Assembly: GCA_038325105.1 (NCBI GenBank)
Contig: JBBQIR010000001.1
Span: 12,907 to 76,906, forward strand
DNA length: 64,000 nt
Reading direction: 5' to 3'
Source: WSXY01 sp038325105
GTDB taxonomy: Bacteria; Actinomycetota; Coriobacteriia; Anaerosomatales; Anaerosomataceae
The notes beneath the pieces were generated by a model. That model was not told the DNA's origin. It ran no database searches and saw nothing but the letters and a program-made list of their open reading frames with translations. The position numbers were made by a program, and so were the translations under genes. Positions 8,768 to 17,643 of this stretch are shown piece after piece; positions within the stretch are counted from its first letter, which is position 1, and each line of letters starts with the position of its first letter.

Positions 8768-8843
8768 GCCTCCTTAGCTCAGGGGTTCGAGCGTCTGCCT
8801 CCGGAGCTGATGGTCGCAGGTTCGAATCCTGCAGGGGGCACCA
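8768..8843 (+). tRNA. tRNA-Arg (anticodon CCG), CCA encoded
   Basis: Full cloverleaf. The seven-pair acceptor stem (GCCTCCT with AGGGGGC) contains one T-G pair. The D arm has GCTC/GAGC, and the T arm is GCAGG-TTCGAAT-CCTGC. The anticodon loop CTCCGGA gives CCG, decoding CGG. The anticodon stem TCTGC/GCTGA has one T-T mismatch in the middle. CCA 8841-8843 is encoded. The CGG codon is expected to be used in this high-GC genome. Confidence 0.9.
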
Positions 8844-8855
8844 TCCCGGAAACAA

Positions 8856-8886
8856 CGAAGGCCCGGCCACCATGGCCGGGCCTTCG
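8856..8886. terminator. Hairpin terminator after tRNA-Arg and after the EF-G-like gene
   Basis: A perfect 14-bp stem (8856-8869 with 8873-8886) with loop CCA. It lies between the tRNA and the convergent EF-G-like gene, so it can serve both strands. The T tract is weak. Confidence 0.75.
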
Positions 8887-8906
8887 CGTATTCGGTCGTA
8901 GGGGGC

Positions 8907-10970
8907 CTAGTGCTCCTCGGCCTTCTCTTTCTCATGCTGCTCGATGATCTTCGCGGACATCTCGCGGGGCACGTCTTCGTACGATTCGATCGAGATCGCG
9001 TACGAGCCGGTGCCGCTGGAAAGTGAGCGCAGCAGCGGTGAGTAGTGTACGACCTCGGCGTACGGGACGTGTGCCCTGATGCGCTGACCGCCGTCCTCCG
9101 TCGGCTCCATGCCGAGGATGCGTCCGCGCCGTGAGGACATATCGCCCATGACAGCGCCCGCGTAGGCGTCTGGCACATCGATGACGAGCGTTGCAATCGG
9201 TTCGAGCAAGACGATGTCGGCCTTCTCGGCTGCCGCCCTGAAGCCGATTCGCGCTGCCGTGCGGAATGCCATCTCCGAGGAGTCGACGGCGTGGTATGAG
9301 CCGTCGTACACGGCGACCCTGACGTCGTTCATCGGGTAGCCGGCAAGCACGCCATGGACCATGGTGTCCTGGATGCCCTTGTCGACGGCAGGGATGTACT
9401 GCCGTGGGATGCGTCCGCCCACGATCTCGTCGACGAACTCGTAGCCCTTGCCCGGGTTCGGCTCGACGCGCAGCCAGCAGTCTCCGAACTGGCCGCTGCC
9501 GCCTGTCTGCTTCTTGTGACGACCCTGCGCCTGTGCGATCTTGCGGATGGTCTCGCGATACGGGATGCGGAGGTCCTGGAGCTCGGCTTCAACGTGGAAA
9601 CGCTCGCGGAGCCGACTGAGCACGACGTCGATCGCCATCTCGCCGAGGGCGGAGAGCACCGTCTGGTGCGTCTCTTCGTCGCGCCTGATCGTAAGCATCG
9701 GGTCTTCGTCGACGATCGCTTTGAGCGCCGTGCCGAGCTTGTCCTCGTCGGCCTTCGTCTTGGCGACGATCGAGACAGGGTAGAGCGGCTCGGGGGTGGG
9801 CAGCGGACGGAATGCGAGATTACCCTTCGCCGACAGCGTGTCATTGGTGAGGGTGTCGGTCAGTTTCGGCAGGACCGCGATGTCGCCAGCCGGAACGGCG
9901 TCCATGTCGGTCGCGTCTTTGCCGACGAGTTTGTACACGTGGCCGACACGTTCCTTCTTGGTCGTCCGTGAGTTCACGAGTTCGGTGTTGGGCTTCAGCG
10001 TGCCGGAGACGACCTTCACGAAGCTGAGTCGTCCGACATACGGATCGGCGAGCGTCTTGAAGACGTGAAGCGCAACGTCGCCGTCGACGCTGAAGGGGAC
10101 ATCCGTGCCGTCGATGGTGGTCAGGGGGCCGTGAGCCGTCGGTTCAGGGAAGAAGGTGACGATGTCATCCATGAGATCCTCAACGCCCTGCAGGGTGAGT
10201 GCGGAGCCTACGAACACCGGGATGAAGATTCCCTGGGCGATTGCCTCGTCGAGAAGGCGCTCGAGTTCTTCTTGCGAGAGCCGCTCGCCCTCAAGGTACT
10301 TCTCCATGAGTTCGTCGTCTGCCTCGGCAACGAGTTCGCAGAGTTTCTCGCGGGCGCTCTCGGCGGCATCGACGAGATCCGCCGGAATGTCGAAGACCTC
10401 TTCCTTCTCGCCCTCGTGGTGGTACGCCTGCATGCGGATGATGTCCGCGACGCCCTTGAAGTCGTGTTCGGCACCGATCGGGAGTTGCACGGCGCCGACC
10501 CGGTGACCGAACGTCTTCTCGAGCGCCGCCATGACGCCGTCGAAGTCCGCGTGCTCTTTGTCCATCCGGTTGATAAAGACCGCTCGTGCGATTCCCATCT
10601 CACCGGCGTGTTTCCAGAGTCGGATGGTCTGAACCTGGGGACCGGAAACGGCGTCAATAACGAAGAGCGCCATCTCAGCTGCCTCCATGCCGGCTATTGC
10701 ATCGCCGACGAGGTCTGCGTAACCGGGGGTGTCGATGACGTTGATCTTCGTCCCCTTGTGCTCCACCGGTGCCAGAGACAGGTTGATCGTCATCTTGCGC
10801 TTGATTTCTTCGGGATCGTGATCGAGCGTCGAGTGACCCTCATCGACACTGCCGAAACGTTTCGTCTGTCCGGCCATGAAGAGCATCGCCTCGGCGAGGG
10901 ACGTCTTTCCCGCGCCTCCATGGCCGACAAGGACGACGTTGCGGACTTTCTCGGTGCTAGACGCTCCCAT
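8907..10970 (-). CDS. Elongation factor G-like GTPase (EF-G2/FusA2 type)
   Basis: Translational GTPase of 687 aa with the five-domain EF-G layout. G1 is GHGGAGKTS (16-24) rather than the canonical GHIDAGKTT; G3 is DTPGYAD, and G4 is NRMDKE in place of NKxD. Domain IV contains GGSGQFGDCWLRVEP, and domain V has RRGRILGM. These deviations mark the EF-G-like paralogue group found in actinobacteria and others, not the main EF-G next to tuf. ATG 10970 is preferred because GAGGAGG lies 8 bases upstream; ATG 10976 is too close. A role in translation is expected, but family members often have weak or altered GTPase or translocase activity. Confidence 0.9.
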   Translation of the reverse strand: MGASSTEKVRNVVLVGHGGAGKTSLAEAMLFMAGQTKRFGSVDEGHSTLDHDPEEIKRKMTINLSLAPVEHKGTKINVIDTPGYADLVGDAIAGMEAAEMALFVIDAVSGPQVQTIRLWKHAGEMGIARAVFINRMDKEHADFDGVMAALEKTFGHRVGAVQLPIGAEHDFKGVADIIRMQAYHHEGEKEEVFDIPADLVDAAESAREKLCELVAEADDELMEKYLEGERLSQEELERLLDEAIAQGIFIPVFVGSALTLQGVEDLMDDIVTFFPEPTAHGPLTTIDGTDVPFSVDGDVALHVFKTLADPYVGRLSFVKVVSGTLKPNTELVNSRTTKKERVGHVYKLVGKDATDMDAVPAGDIAVLPKLTDTLTNDTLSAKGNLAFRPLPTPEPLYPVSIVAKTKADEDKLGTALKAIVDEDPMLTIRRDEETHQTVLSALGEMAIDVVLSRLRERFHVEAELQDLRIPYRETIRKIAQAQGRHKKQTGGSGQFGDCWLRVEPNPGKGYEFVDEIVGGRIPRQYIPAVDKGIQDTMVHGVLAGYPMNDVRVAVYDGSYHAVDSSEMAFRTAARIGFRAAAEKADIVLLEPIATLVIDVPDAYAGAVMGDMSSRRGRILGMEPTEDGGQRIRAHVPYAEVVHYSPLLRSLSSGTGSYAISIESYEDVPREMSAKIIEQHEKEKAEEH

Positions 10971-11256
10971 GAGCATCGCCTCCTCGGGACGGATGATCGC
11001 AGAAGACCAAACACCCCGGGCCCGGTTCTCGGGACCCGCGGTGGTGTACCACCGGATTCAGTACGGGCGAGAAGCGCTGACGCAACCAAACGATAGCACA
11101 CAGACGGCGGTGATACGCGTGTGTTCGTGGGAGTCTGTTGCCGTCGGCACAGTGCCGGGGAGCGGCTGTACTCGTTGCGCAGCGAGACTGGTAGAATGGA
11201 GCGGTTTCGCCCCCGTGCGGGTTGCGCGAGGGGACGCAAAGAGAGGACGGCACGCT

Positions 11257-11922
11257 ATGAGATTCCGCACATCGGCTAAGAGGGCGTTGCTTCTGATCTT
11301 CGTTCTTACGCTCTCTGTCACAGGCATCCAGGGCTGTTCCGGCGTAACGTCGGACCAGCAGTCGAGCAAGACCCACGGGGATCTCGCAGGTTCAGACACA
11401 ACGCAGACGACGCAGTCTGACGCGACACAGGAGGAGGACGGCATGCACGTATCGGATGTGAAAGTGACCGGCAAGGAAGTCGCGGTCATCACGACGCCCA
11501 AGGGCGTCATCAAGTTCGAGTTCTACTCTGACGATGCACCCAATCACGTCGCGAGCTTCATTGAACTCGCGCGGGTCGGCTTCTACGACGGCACGACGTT
11601 CCATCGCGTGGAGCCCGGGTTCGTTATCCAGGGCGGCGATCCGAACACCAAGACCGGCAACGGAGCCGCCGGAACGGGCGGTCCGGGGTACAACCTGAAG
11701 GCCGAGTTCAACAGCCGTCCGCACCTCGATGGCACGGTCTCAATGGCGCGTTCCCAGAATCCCGACTCGGCCGGTTCGCAGTTCTACATCTGTCTCGGCG
11801 CGCAGCCCTTCCTCGACGGGCAGTACACTGTGTTTGGCCAGGTGCTCGAGGGCATGGACGTCGTCAAGGCGATCCAGGTTGGCGACGTCATGGAGTCGGT
11901 TCGCATCGAGGACGGCAACTAG
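11257..11922 (+). CDS. Cyclophilin-type peptidyl-prolyl isomerase lipoprotein
   Basis: Proline isomerase that helps fold exported proteins. Residues 1-26 form a lipoprotein signal (positive start, hydrophobic core, GIQGC box), so C27 should be lipidated. An acidic, Thr/Gln-rich linker (about 28-65) follows. The cyclophilin domain shows FHRVEPGFVIQGGDP, the NSRPHLDGTVSMAR strand, GSQFYICLG and YTVFGQVLEGMDVV; the F-R-Q-F pocket residues are visible. It is 221 aa long. The RBS GAGAGGA is well placed, and TAGAAT at 11192-11197 is a possible -10. The upstream 286-bp gap is divergent with the EF-G-like gene. The TPR protein follows after 15 bases. Confidence 0.92.
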   Translation: MRFRTSAKRALLLIFVLTLSVTGIQGCSGVTSDQQSSKTHGDLAGSDTTQTTQSDATQEEDGMHVSDVKVTGKEVAVITTPKGVIKFEFYSDDAPNHVASFIELARVGFYDGTTFHRVEPGFVIQGGDPNTKTGNGAAGTGGPGYNLKAEFNSRPHLDGTVSMARSQNPDSAGSQFYICLGAQPFLDGQYTVFGQVLEGMDVVKAIQVGDVMESVRIEDGN

Positions 11923-11937
11923 CACCAGGAGGCGGTA

Positions 11938-13206
11938 GTGGACGAGTCACGCTTCGAAGCGGCCGAGGCTGCGTACAGCACAGGTGACTGGCGGACTGCG
12001 GCGCGGGAGTATCTCGGCGCGGCTGGTGGCGGCGGAGCCGGCGCGGGCGAGGCCTTTCACATGGCTGGCAACGCCCTCATGCGACTCAAGCGGTTCGACG
12101 ACGCGGCGCAAGTCTACACGCGCGCCCTGGATGATGCGGACTACGGTAATCTCGGAGCGCTGAACGCGAACCGCGGCGCCGCGTTCTCAGCTGCGGGCGA
12201 GCGCGAGCGCGCCGTTTCGTCCTACGAAGCGGCACTCGAGGACCCGGCGTATGACTCCCGGTTCAAGGCCCTACAGGGTCTTGGTGGTGCGCTGTTCGAT
12301 CTGGGTCGGATCGAAGATGCCGGTGACGCGTACCGGCGCGCCGCCCTCGATGACGCTAACCCCCAGCCAGGTAAGGCACTCAACAACCTCGGCATGTGCT
12401 TCGTGGCGCTCGGCAGGCCTGCGGATGCGGTCGAGGCATACCGCGCGGCGGTCGCGCTCGATGACTACCCGGGTCGCGGAAAAGCTGCCGCGAACCTCGG
12501 TCTGGCGTATATGTCGCTCGGTCTCAGCGAAGAGGCGATTCGCGCGTTCGAGCGTGCCATGAAGGAGTTCGGCTACGAGTTGACTGACGGTGCGGCAGCT
12601 GCGTACGAAGCCGCGCAGGAGGCCCTGGGAAGCCGCCAGGTCGTTGACGGCTGGAGTACCGGGGAAATGCCGCCAGCGTTCAAGTTCGAAGAGGATGAGA
12701 CCGAGGACGGTCCGGAGAGTGCGTTCTTCACAAGGACCGACACCGAGATGAAGGTCGTGGATCGCGAGAACCGCCGTGCGGAGCGAGTCGAGCGTAACTC
12801 TAAAAAGAACGTATGGGTCACGGTCAGTGTGTGGGTCACGGTTGCCGCCGTCATCATCGGCCTCGTCGCATTTGCCTGGCTGAGCGGTTTCGGCTACCCG
12901 ACGCAGGAGATGTCCGTAAAGGGGCTTCTGAGCGCGCATCGGGCGGGGGAGACAGTCGAGTCGTACTGGGTCGCTGTCCCGTCGGCGGACGTCGCCAAGG
13001 AAATGAGCAACTTGCCGCCGGAGTTCGCGGCGGATCCCGTAATCGAGAACGTAGTCCGCTCTGCGAAGACGTCGACCGTCGACGTGACGATCGTTCTGGA
13101 TAAGGGCGCACCGCTGACGTACAAGGTGTCGCTTCTGCGCGAGGGCGTCGGTTGGAAGGTCAACGGGATTACGAACGATTGGCGTTCCACAGGCGGCGGT
13201 TCGTAG
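11938..13206 (+). CDS. TPR-repeat protein with single membrane segment
   Basis: 422-aa protein starting at GTG after GGAGGCGGTA. Residues 5-225 form about six tetratricopeptide repeats (for example KALNNLGMCFVALGRPADA and KAAANLGLAYMSLGLSEEA), a protein-binding scaffold. A charged linker leads to one transmembrane helix at 292-318. The remaining 100 residues would lie outside and resemble small lumenal domains of the DUF4878 type; that match is only a fold impression. The topology puts the TPRs in the cytoplasm. It is the likely partner in an operon with the upstream cyclophilin lipoprotein, which hints at envelope protein assembly. The specific function is unknown. Confidence 0.8.
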   Translation: MDESRFEAAEAAYSTGDWRTAAREYLGAAGGGGAGAGEAFHMAGNALMRLKRFDDAAQVYTRALDDADYGNLGALNANRGAAFSAAGERERAVSSYEAALEDPAYDSRFKALQGLGGALFDLGRIEDAGDAYRRAALDDANPQPGKALNNLGMCFVALGRPADAVEAYRAAVALDDYPGRGKAAANLGLAYMSLGLSEEAIRAFERAMKEFGYELTDGAAAAYEAAQEALGSRQVVDGWSTGEMPPAFKFEEDETEDGPESAFFTRTDTEMKVVDRENRRAERVERNSKKNVWVTVSVWVTVAAVIIGLVAFAWLSGFGYPTQEMSVKGLLSAHRAGETVESYWVAVPSADVAKEMSNLPPEFAADPVIENVVRSAKTSTVDVTIVLDKGAPLTYKVSLLREGVGWKVNGITNDWRSTGGGS

Positions 13207-13290
13207 CGTTTTCGCAGGGATTTCATTGCGGGCGACGAACGATTGTTGCTAACGTTACAAAGTCCGTTACCGCAATGGAGGAGATATCGC

Positions 13291-13692
13291 GTGATTCAGA
13301 ACACGTATGTGATGATCAAGCCCGATGCCGTCGCCCGTGGCCTTATCGGCCGCATCGTGGGTCGTATCGAGGCCGTGGGTCTCACGATCGAGCGCATGGA
13401 ACTCAGTACTGTCACGGTCGAGCAGGCTGCCGCCAACTACGCGGAGCATGAGGGCAAGGGCTTCTACGCCGGCCTCGTTGGGTACATCACGTCGGGTCCC
13501 GTCGTGAAGTTCAAGATCACCGGCGAGGAAGCCGTTCCAGTGATGCGTAAGCTCATGGGCGCGACGAATCCCAAGGATGCCGCACCCGGCACCATTCGTG
13601 GCGACTTCGGGCTGTCGCTCGACGCCAACATCATTCACGGATCGGACTCCCCTGAGAGCGCCGTCCGCGAACTCGCGATCTTCTTCGGATAG
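13291..13692 (+). CDS. ndk: Nucleoside diphosphate kinase
   Basis: Transfers the gamma phosphate between nucleoside tri- and diphosphates through a phosphohistidine. MIKPDAV opens the fold, and the active-site histidine H116 lies in NIIHGSDS. The 133-aa length is normal. GTG 13291 is chosen: the fold begins there and GGAGGAG lies 7-8 bases upstream. A longer frame to 13243 adds 16 residues foreign to the family. The stop is 48 bases before hydB, so co-transcription with the hydrogenase is possible. Confidence 0.96.
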   Translation: MIQNTYVMIKPDAVARGLIGRIVGRIEAVGLTIERMELSTVTVEQAAANYAEHEGKGFYAGLVGYITSGPVVKFKITGEEAVPVMRKLMGATNPKDAAPGTIRGDFGLSLDANIIHGSDSPESAVRELAIFFG

Positions 13693-13740
13693 CCACCGGC
13701 CCACCGCGTGCCGGCACGGCGGATGACCTGGGGGTTTCCG

Positions 13741-14763
13741 ATGTTCTTTCGCGTCATCGATAAAGCGAATCTTCCTGACCTTGTGAAGGGGCTCACCACC
13801 GAGTACGAGGTGGTGGCTCCGGTCGCCAAGGGCGACACGTTCGTTTTCGCGCCCGTGACCGACCCTGGCGATATCAGGCTCGATTACGACACGACGCTCC
13901 TGCCGCCGAAGAAGTACTTCTTCCCGCCGGAGGAGACGCTCATGCGATTCCGCGTGGCGGACAACGAAGTCCTCGACGATGATGTGTTCGCCGCGCCCCG
14001 GGTGCTGTTCGGTTTGCACCCGTGCGACATCAACGCGCTTCAGCTCATGGACAATGTGTTCAAGGGCCGCTACGAGGATCCCTACTACCTCCGTCGCCGC
14101 GAGCAGACGCTGCTTATCGGCGTGTCGTGCACACCGAGTGACACGTGCTTCTGTAATGTCTGGGAGACCAATGAGGTGCACTGGGGTTTCGACGTCTTCC
14201 TGACGGATCTCGGTGATCGCTACTTCGCGTCATGCCGGACCGTCAAGGGCGCTGAGATCCTCGACCGCTTCGTGGCAAACCGCCAGGTGGATGACACCGA
14301 CACCGCCGACTTCCAGCGCGTCGTGCATGCATTCAGAGACGCGTTCGACTCGACCGTAGACACCACGCAACTCCCGGTCCTGCTCGACGCGAAGTTCGAT
14401 AGCCCGATCTGGGACGAGTTTGGCGACCGTTGCCTGTCGTGCGGGGCATGCTCGATGGTGTGCCCGACCTGTTACTGCTTCAACGTCGAGGACCGCCTCG
14501 AGCCGGATCAGAAGTCCGGCGTGCGGGTTCGCACGTGGGACTCGTGCCAGTTCAAGGAGTTCGCGGCAGTCGCGCACGGCCAGAACTTCCGCGAATCGCG
14601 TGCGAGCAGGGTCAAGTACCGCTACTACCACAAACAGTGGGGCTACCTGAGTAAGTTCGAGCGCGTATTGTGCGTCGGCTGTGGTCGGTGCGCGCGCGCC
14701 TGCCCCGCAGGTATCAATCCGGTGAACGTTATAGCCGCGCTACAGACGGGGGAGGTTCGATGA
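13741..14763 (+). CDS. hydB: Sulfhydrogenase-type NiFe hydrogenase beta subunit (iron-sulfur)
   Basis: Cytosolic electron-transfer subunit of a group 3b-type NAD(P)-linked NiFe hydrogenase (HydB/HyhB, related to AsrA). It is 340 aa. Two ferredoxin motifs are visible: CLSCGACSMVCP from C231 and CVGCGRCARACP from C311. An extra Cys pair, CTPSDTCFC (about 132-140), is typical of the family. ATG 13741 is preferred (GGGGG upstream); GTG 13708 would only extend into the ndk gap. The 3' end overlaps hydG by 4 bases. The order hydB-hydG-hydD-hydA matches the Pyrococcus sulfhydrogenase operon, which supports the subunit call. Confidence 0.9.
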   Translation: MFFRVIDKANLPDLVKGLTTEYEVVAPVAKGDTFVFAPVTDPGDIRLDYDTTLLPPKKYFFPPEETLMRFRVADNEVLDDDVFAAPRVLFGLHPCDINALQLMDNVFKGRYEDPYYLRRREQTLLIGVSCTPSDTCFCNVWETNEVHWGFDVFLTDLGDRYFASCRTVKGAEILDRFVANRQVDDTDTADFQRVVHAFRDAFDSTVDTTQLPVLLDAKFDSPIWDEFGDRCLSCGACSMVCPTCYCFNVEDRLEPDQKSGVRVRTWDSCQFKEFAAVAHGQNFRESRASRVKYRYYHKQWGYLSKFERVLCVGCGRCARACPAGINPVNVIAALQTGEVR

Positions 14764-15623
14764 CTGCCGCCCAGGAATCCAGAACGCGCGACATCGAGGC
14801 GAACCCGTACCGTCCGTGGCCGGCCCGTATCACGTCGATTACGGATCTGACCGACAAGGAGAAGCTGTTCGAACTCCGCATCATTGATGAGGATGTTCGC
14901 GAAGCGTTCCAGTTCGAATCCGGTCAGTTCATCGAACTCAGCATCTTCGGCGTTGGGGAAGCTCCGGTTTCGATCTCCTCGGCACCGAGCAAACAGGGCT
15001 TCATCGAACTGTGCATCCGGGAAGCCGGTGACGTGACTGGCGCGATGCACCGCAAGAAGTGCGGTGATGTCGTCGGTCTTCGCGGACCGTACGGTCGGGG
15101 CTTTCCGTTCACCGAGATGAAGGGTCACGACGTGCTGCTCGTTGCCGGCGGACTCGGCATCGCACCGCTCAAGTCACTCATCAATCACATTCACGACGAC
15201 CGGCACGAGTTCGGGAAGGTCACTATCCTGTACGGCGCCAAAAGCCCCGCCGAGGTGCTCTTCCGCTACCAGTTCGATATGTGGCAGCACCGCGACGACT
15301 TCGACCTGATTCTCACGGTGGATCAGCCGGACGAGACGTGGACCGGCGAGACGGGACTCGTGACGAGGCTCTTCGACAAGATAGACGTCGATCCCGCTAT
15401 CACCTACGGCGCCATTTGCGGTCCGCCCGTGATGTACAAGTACGTCATCGAGGAGATGCGCAAGAAGGACATGGACGTCGACAGGATCTATGTCTCGTTC
15501 GAGCGTCGCATGAAGTGCGGCATCGGCAAATGCGGGCACTGCGGTGTCGGCCACCAGTACACGTGCATCGACGGCCCGGTATTCAACTACTGGGAAGCCA
15601 TGAACCTGCAGGGGGCGATTTAG
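14760..15623 (+). CDS. hydG: Sulfhydrogenase-type NiFe hydrogenase gamma subunit (FAD/NAD(P)-binding)
   Basis: Flavoprotein diaphorase subunit of 287 aa that exchanges electrons with NAD(P)H. The ferredoxin-reductase fold shows a FAD-binding region (FESGQFIEL, APVSISSAPS) and a pyridine-nucleotide-binding region (VAGGLGIAPLKSL, ICGPPVMYK). A C-terminal [2Fe-2S] site is formed by C253, C258, C261 and C269. It overlaps hydB and abuts hydD with no gap, so the four genes should be co-translated. NADPH versus NADH preference cannot be read by eye. Confidence 0.92.
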   Translation: MTAAQESRTRDIEANPYRPWPARITSITDLTDKEKLFELRIIDEDVREAFQFESGQFIELSIFGVGEAPVSISSAPSKQGFIELCIREAGDVTGAMHRKKCGDVVGLRGPYGRGFPFTEMKGHDVLLVAGGLGIAPLKSLINHIHDDRHEFGKVTILYGAKSPAEVLFRYQFDMWQHRDDFDLILTVDQPDETWTGETGLVTRLFDKIDVDPAITYGAICGPPVMYKYVIEEMRKKDMDVDRIYVSFERRMKCGIGKCGHCGVGHQYTCIDGPVFNYWEAMNLQGAI

Positions 15624-16367
15624 ATGGCGCCCCGCGTAGCGATCATCGGCCTGGCAAGTGATTTCGGCTGCCAGGTTCAGATGACCAACATGGAAGATCA
15701 CCTTCTCGACGTCTTGGGACTCATGGACGTCGTGTACTGGCAGCTGACCTCAAGCGGTCACTTGCCCGAGGAGTACGACATCGCGGTTATCGAAGGTGCT
15801 GTGACGACGGTCGAGCACGTCGCGCTCCTCGAGCGCGTTCGCGCGACTGCCGGTGTCGTAATCGCTCTCGGTACGTGCGCCGTGACGGGCGGTATCCCCG
15901 CACTCGCGACGGTTGGTGACCTCAACGCCCGTTACTCGGTGGTGTATGGCGATGGCGTCGCGGTCGCACGCGGCCGACGCAAGCCCGCGCCGGTTTCGTC
16001 GATTATCGCAGTCGACTACCGCGTTCCCGGCTGTCCGATCGATCCTGCCGAGTTCGTCACGGTGCTTTCCCGAGCGCTGATGGGTCTCAAGGACGCAACG
16101 CAAGACGATCCGATGTGTGCGATGTGTAAGACCGAGGAGAACATCTGCTTCCTGGACCAGGGGATGTCGTGTCTCGGTCTCGTCACGCGGACCGGTTGCG
16201 GCGCCAAGTGCGTCTCGCTTGGCCGACCGTGCATGGCGTGCCGGGGCATCTCGCCCGAAGCGAATCTGCCTGCGGCGCGCAAGGTATACGCGGACAAAGG
16301 GCTCGACCCCAACGAACTCGACCGCCTGTTCGATCTCTACAACGCAGCCCGGGAGGCCGTTTCATGA
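15624..16367 (+). CDS. hydD: NiFe hydrogenase small (delta) subunit with C-to-D change at the proximal cluster
   Basis: Small subunit, 247 aa, holding three iron-sulfur clusters that lead from the NiFe site to HydB/HydG. Recognisable parts are IEGAVTTVEH, LGTCAVTGG, VPGCPIDP, and the cysteine-rich C-terminus starting MCAMCKTEENICF and including RTGCGAKCVSLGRPCMAC. The N-terminal proximal-cluster motif, usually CxxC, reads ASDFGC: D13 replaces the first Cys, and C16 is kept. No twin-arginine leader is present, consistent with a cytosolic enzyme. The start codon follows directly after the hydG stop, and the end overlaps hydA by 4 bases. Confidence 0.9.
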   Translation: MAPRVAIIGLASDFGCQVQMTNMEDHLLDVLGLMDVVYWQLTSSGHLPEEYDIAVIEGAVTTVEHVALLERVRATAGVVIALGTCAVTGGIPALATVGDLNARYSVVYGDGVAVARGRRKPAPVSSIIAVDYRVPGCPIDPAEFVTVLSRALMGLKDATQDDPMCAMCKTEENICFLDQGMSCLGLVTRTGCGAKCVSLGRPCMACRGISPEANLPAARKVYADKGLDPNELDRLFDLYNAAREAVS

Positions 16368-17626
16368 GCACTATCACCGTCGAACACGTGGCCCGCATCG
16401 AGGGACACGGCACGATAACCGTCGAGATGGAATCCGGCGTCGTCAGTGACGTGCGCATGGATATCGTCGAAGCTGCCCGGTTCTTCGAGTCGCTCGTTGT
16501 TGGGCGGCGCTTCGATGAAGTCTCTCTGATCACGAGCCGCATTTGCGGCATCTGCTCGCCGAACCATGCGCTGACCTCGCTCAAGGCCATCGAGAGCGCG
16601 CTTGGCATCGATGTGTCGGAGCGCACGATTCTCATGCGGAAGCTGCTGGTATATGGCTCCTACCTGCAGAACCACGCCACACACCTCTACGTGTTCGCGG
16701 CGCCTGATTTTGTCGGCCTACCGAGCGTGTTCCCGCTTGCGAAGACGCATCCTGCAGTAGTGGAGCGCGCGCTTCGGGTGAAGAAGACCGGCAACGAGCT
16801 CACGACGCTTATCGGCGGACGGCCGGTCCATCCGGTGACTGCGGTTGTGGGCGGCTTCACATCCGAGCCGGTCGCAGCCGATCTCGTGGCGATGAAGCGC
16901 CGGCTCGAGGGTATCGTCGAGGACACGGTGGCGACAGCAGAGCTCTTCCAGTCGTTCGAGGTCCCCGAGTTCGCTACATCCGGCGAGATGCTGGCCATGG
17001 CCGCATCTGATGACTACGCGATTTATACGGGTGACGTGGCAGCGTTCCAAGCCGGATGGAGCCGCCCGGCGGCGGAGTACCGGGACTTCATCTCGGAGGC
17101 TGTGGTCGGCCACAGCAATGCAAAGCACAGCACCGTTGACGGTCGGACGTTCATGGTCGGCTCGTTGCCCAGGATCAACCTGTCTTCGCAGCACCTGATG
17201 CCGCGCGCCACAGATACCCTCAAGTCGCTCGGTCTGGTGGTACCGTCGCTCAACACATTCCACAACAACGTCTGCCAGGCGGTCGAACTCGTTGACGCGG
17301 CCGAGCGTTGCGTCGCGTACATCGACGAATTGCTGGCGATGCGCGGTTCATCGAGGCCGGAGCCGTTCGCGATCCGCTCGGGCTCTGGCGCGGCGGCTAC
17401 CGAGGCGCCTCGCGGAACGCTCTACCACGCATATGGCATCGACGACGACGGCATCATCGTCCGCGGTGACATCATCACGCCGACCGCTCAAAATCTTGGC
17501 AACCTCGAAGCAGACATGCGCGCGTTCGCGCCGACCATCGCCGACCTGCCCCGTGAGGAGTTCATTCTCGGGATGGAGAAGTTGGTCCGCGCGTACGACC
17601 CATGTCTGTCATGCTCCGTGCATTAG
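16364..17626 (+). CDS. hydA: NiFe hydrogenase large (alpha) subunit
   Basis: Catalytic subunit of 420 aa carrying the NiFe(CN)2CO centre. The N-terminal L1 motif is RICGICSPNH with C61, C64 and H68. The C-terminal L2 motif is DPCLSCSVH with C414 and C417. Together these give the four metal-binding cysteines. The protein ends exactly at H420, where a maturation protease usually cuts off a short tail, so no processing seems needed. Sequence style and operon order place it in group 3b (bidirectional, cytosolic). No hyp maturation genes are in the window. ATG 16364 overlaps the hydD stop. Confidence 0.93.
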   Translation: MSTITVEHVARIEGHGTITVEMESGVVSDVRMDIVEAARFFESLVVGRRFDEVSLITSRICGICSPNHALTSLKAIESALGIDVSERTILMRKLLVYGSYLQNHATHLYVFAAPDFVGLPSVFPLAKTHPAVVERALRVKKTGNELTTLIGGRPVHPVTAVVGGFTSEPVAADLVAMKRRLEGIVEDTVATAELFQSFEVPEFATSGEMLAMAASDDYAIYTGDVAAFQAGWSRPAAEYRDFISEAVVGHSNAKHSTVDGRTFMVGSLPRINLSSQHLMPRATDTLKSLGLVVPSLNTFHNNVCQAVELVDAAERCVAYIDELLAMRGSSRPEPFAIRSGSGAAATEAPRGTLYHAYGIDDDGIIVRGDIITPTAQNLGNLEADMRAFAPTIADLPREEFILGMEKLVRAYDPCLSCSVH

Positions 17627-17643
17627 CCGTTCGCGAGTGAATT

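Noticed and set aside
10971..11256. Small gene or RNA in the 286-base gap before the cyclophilin gene
   Set aside because: No frame with a ribosome site or conserved look and no convincing RNA fold; it seems to be a divergent promoter region only.
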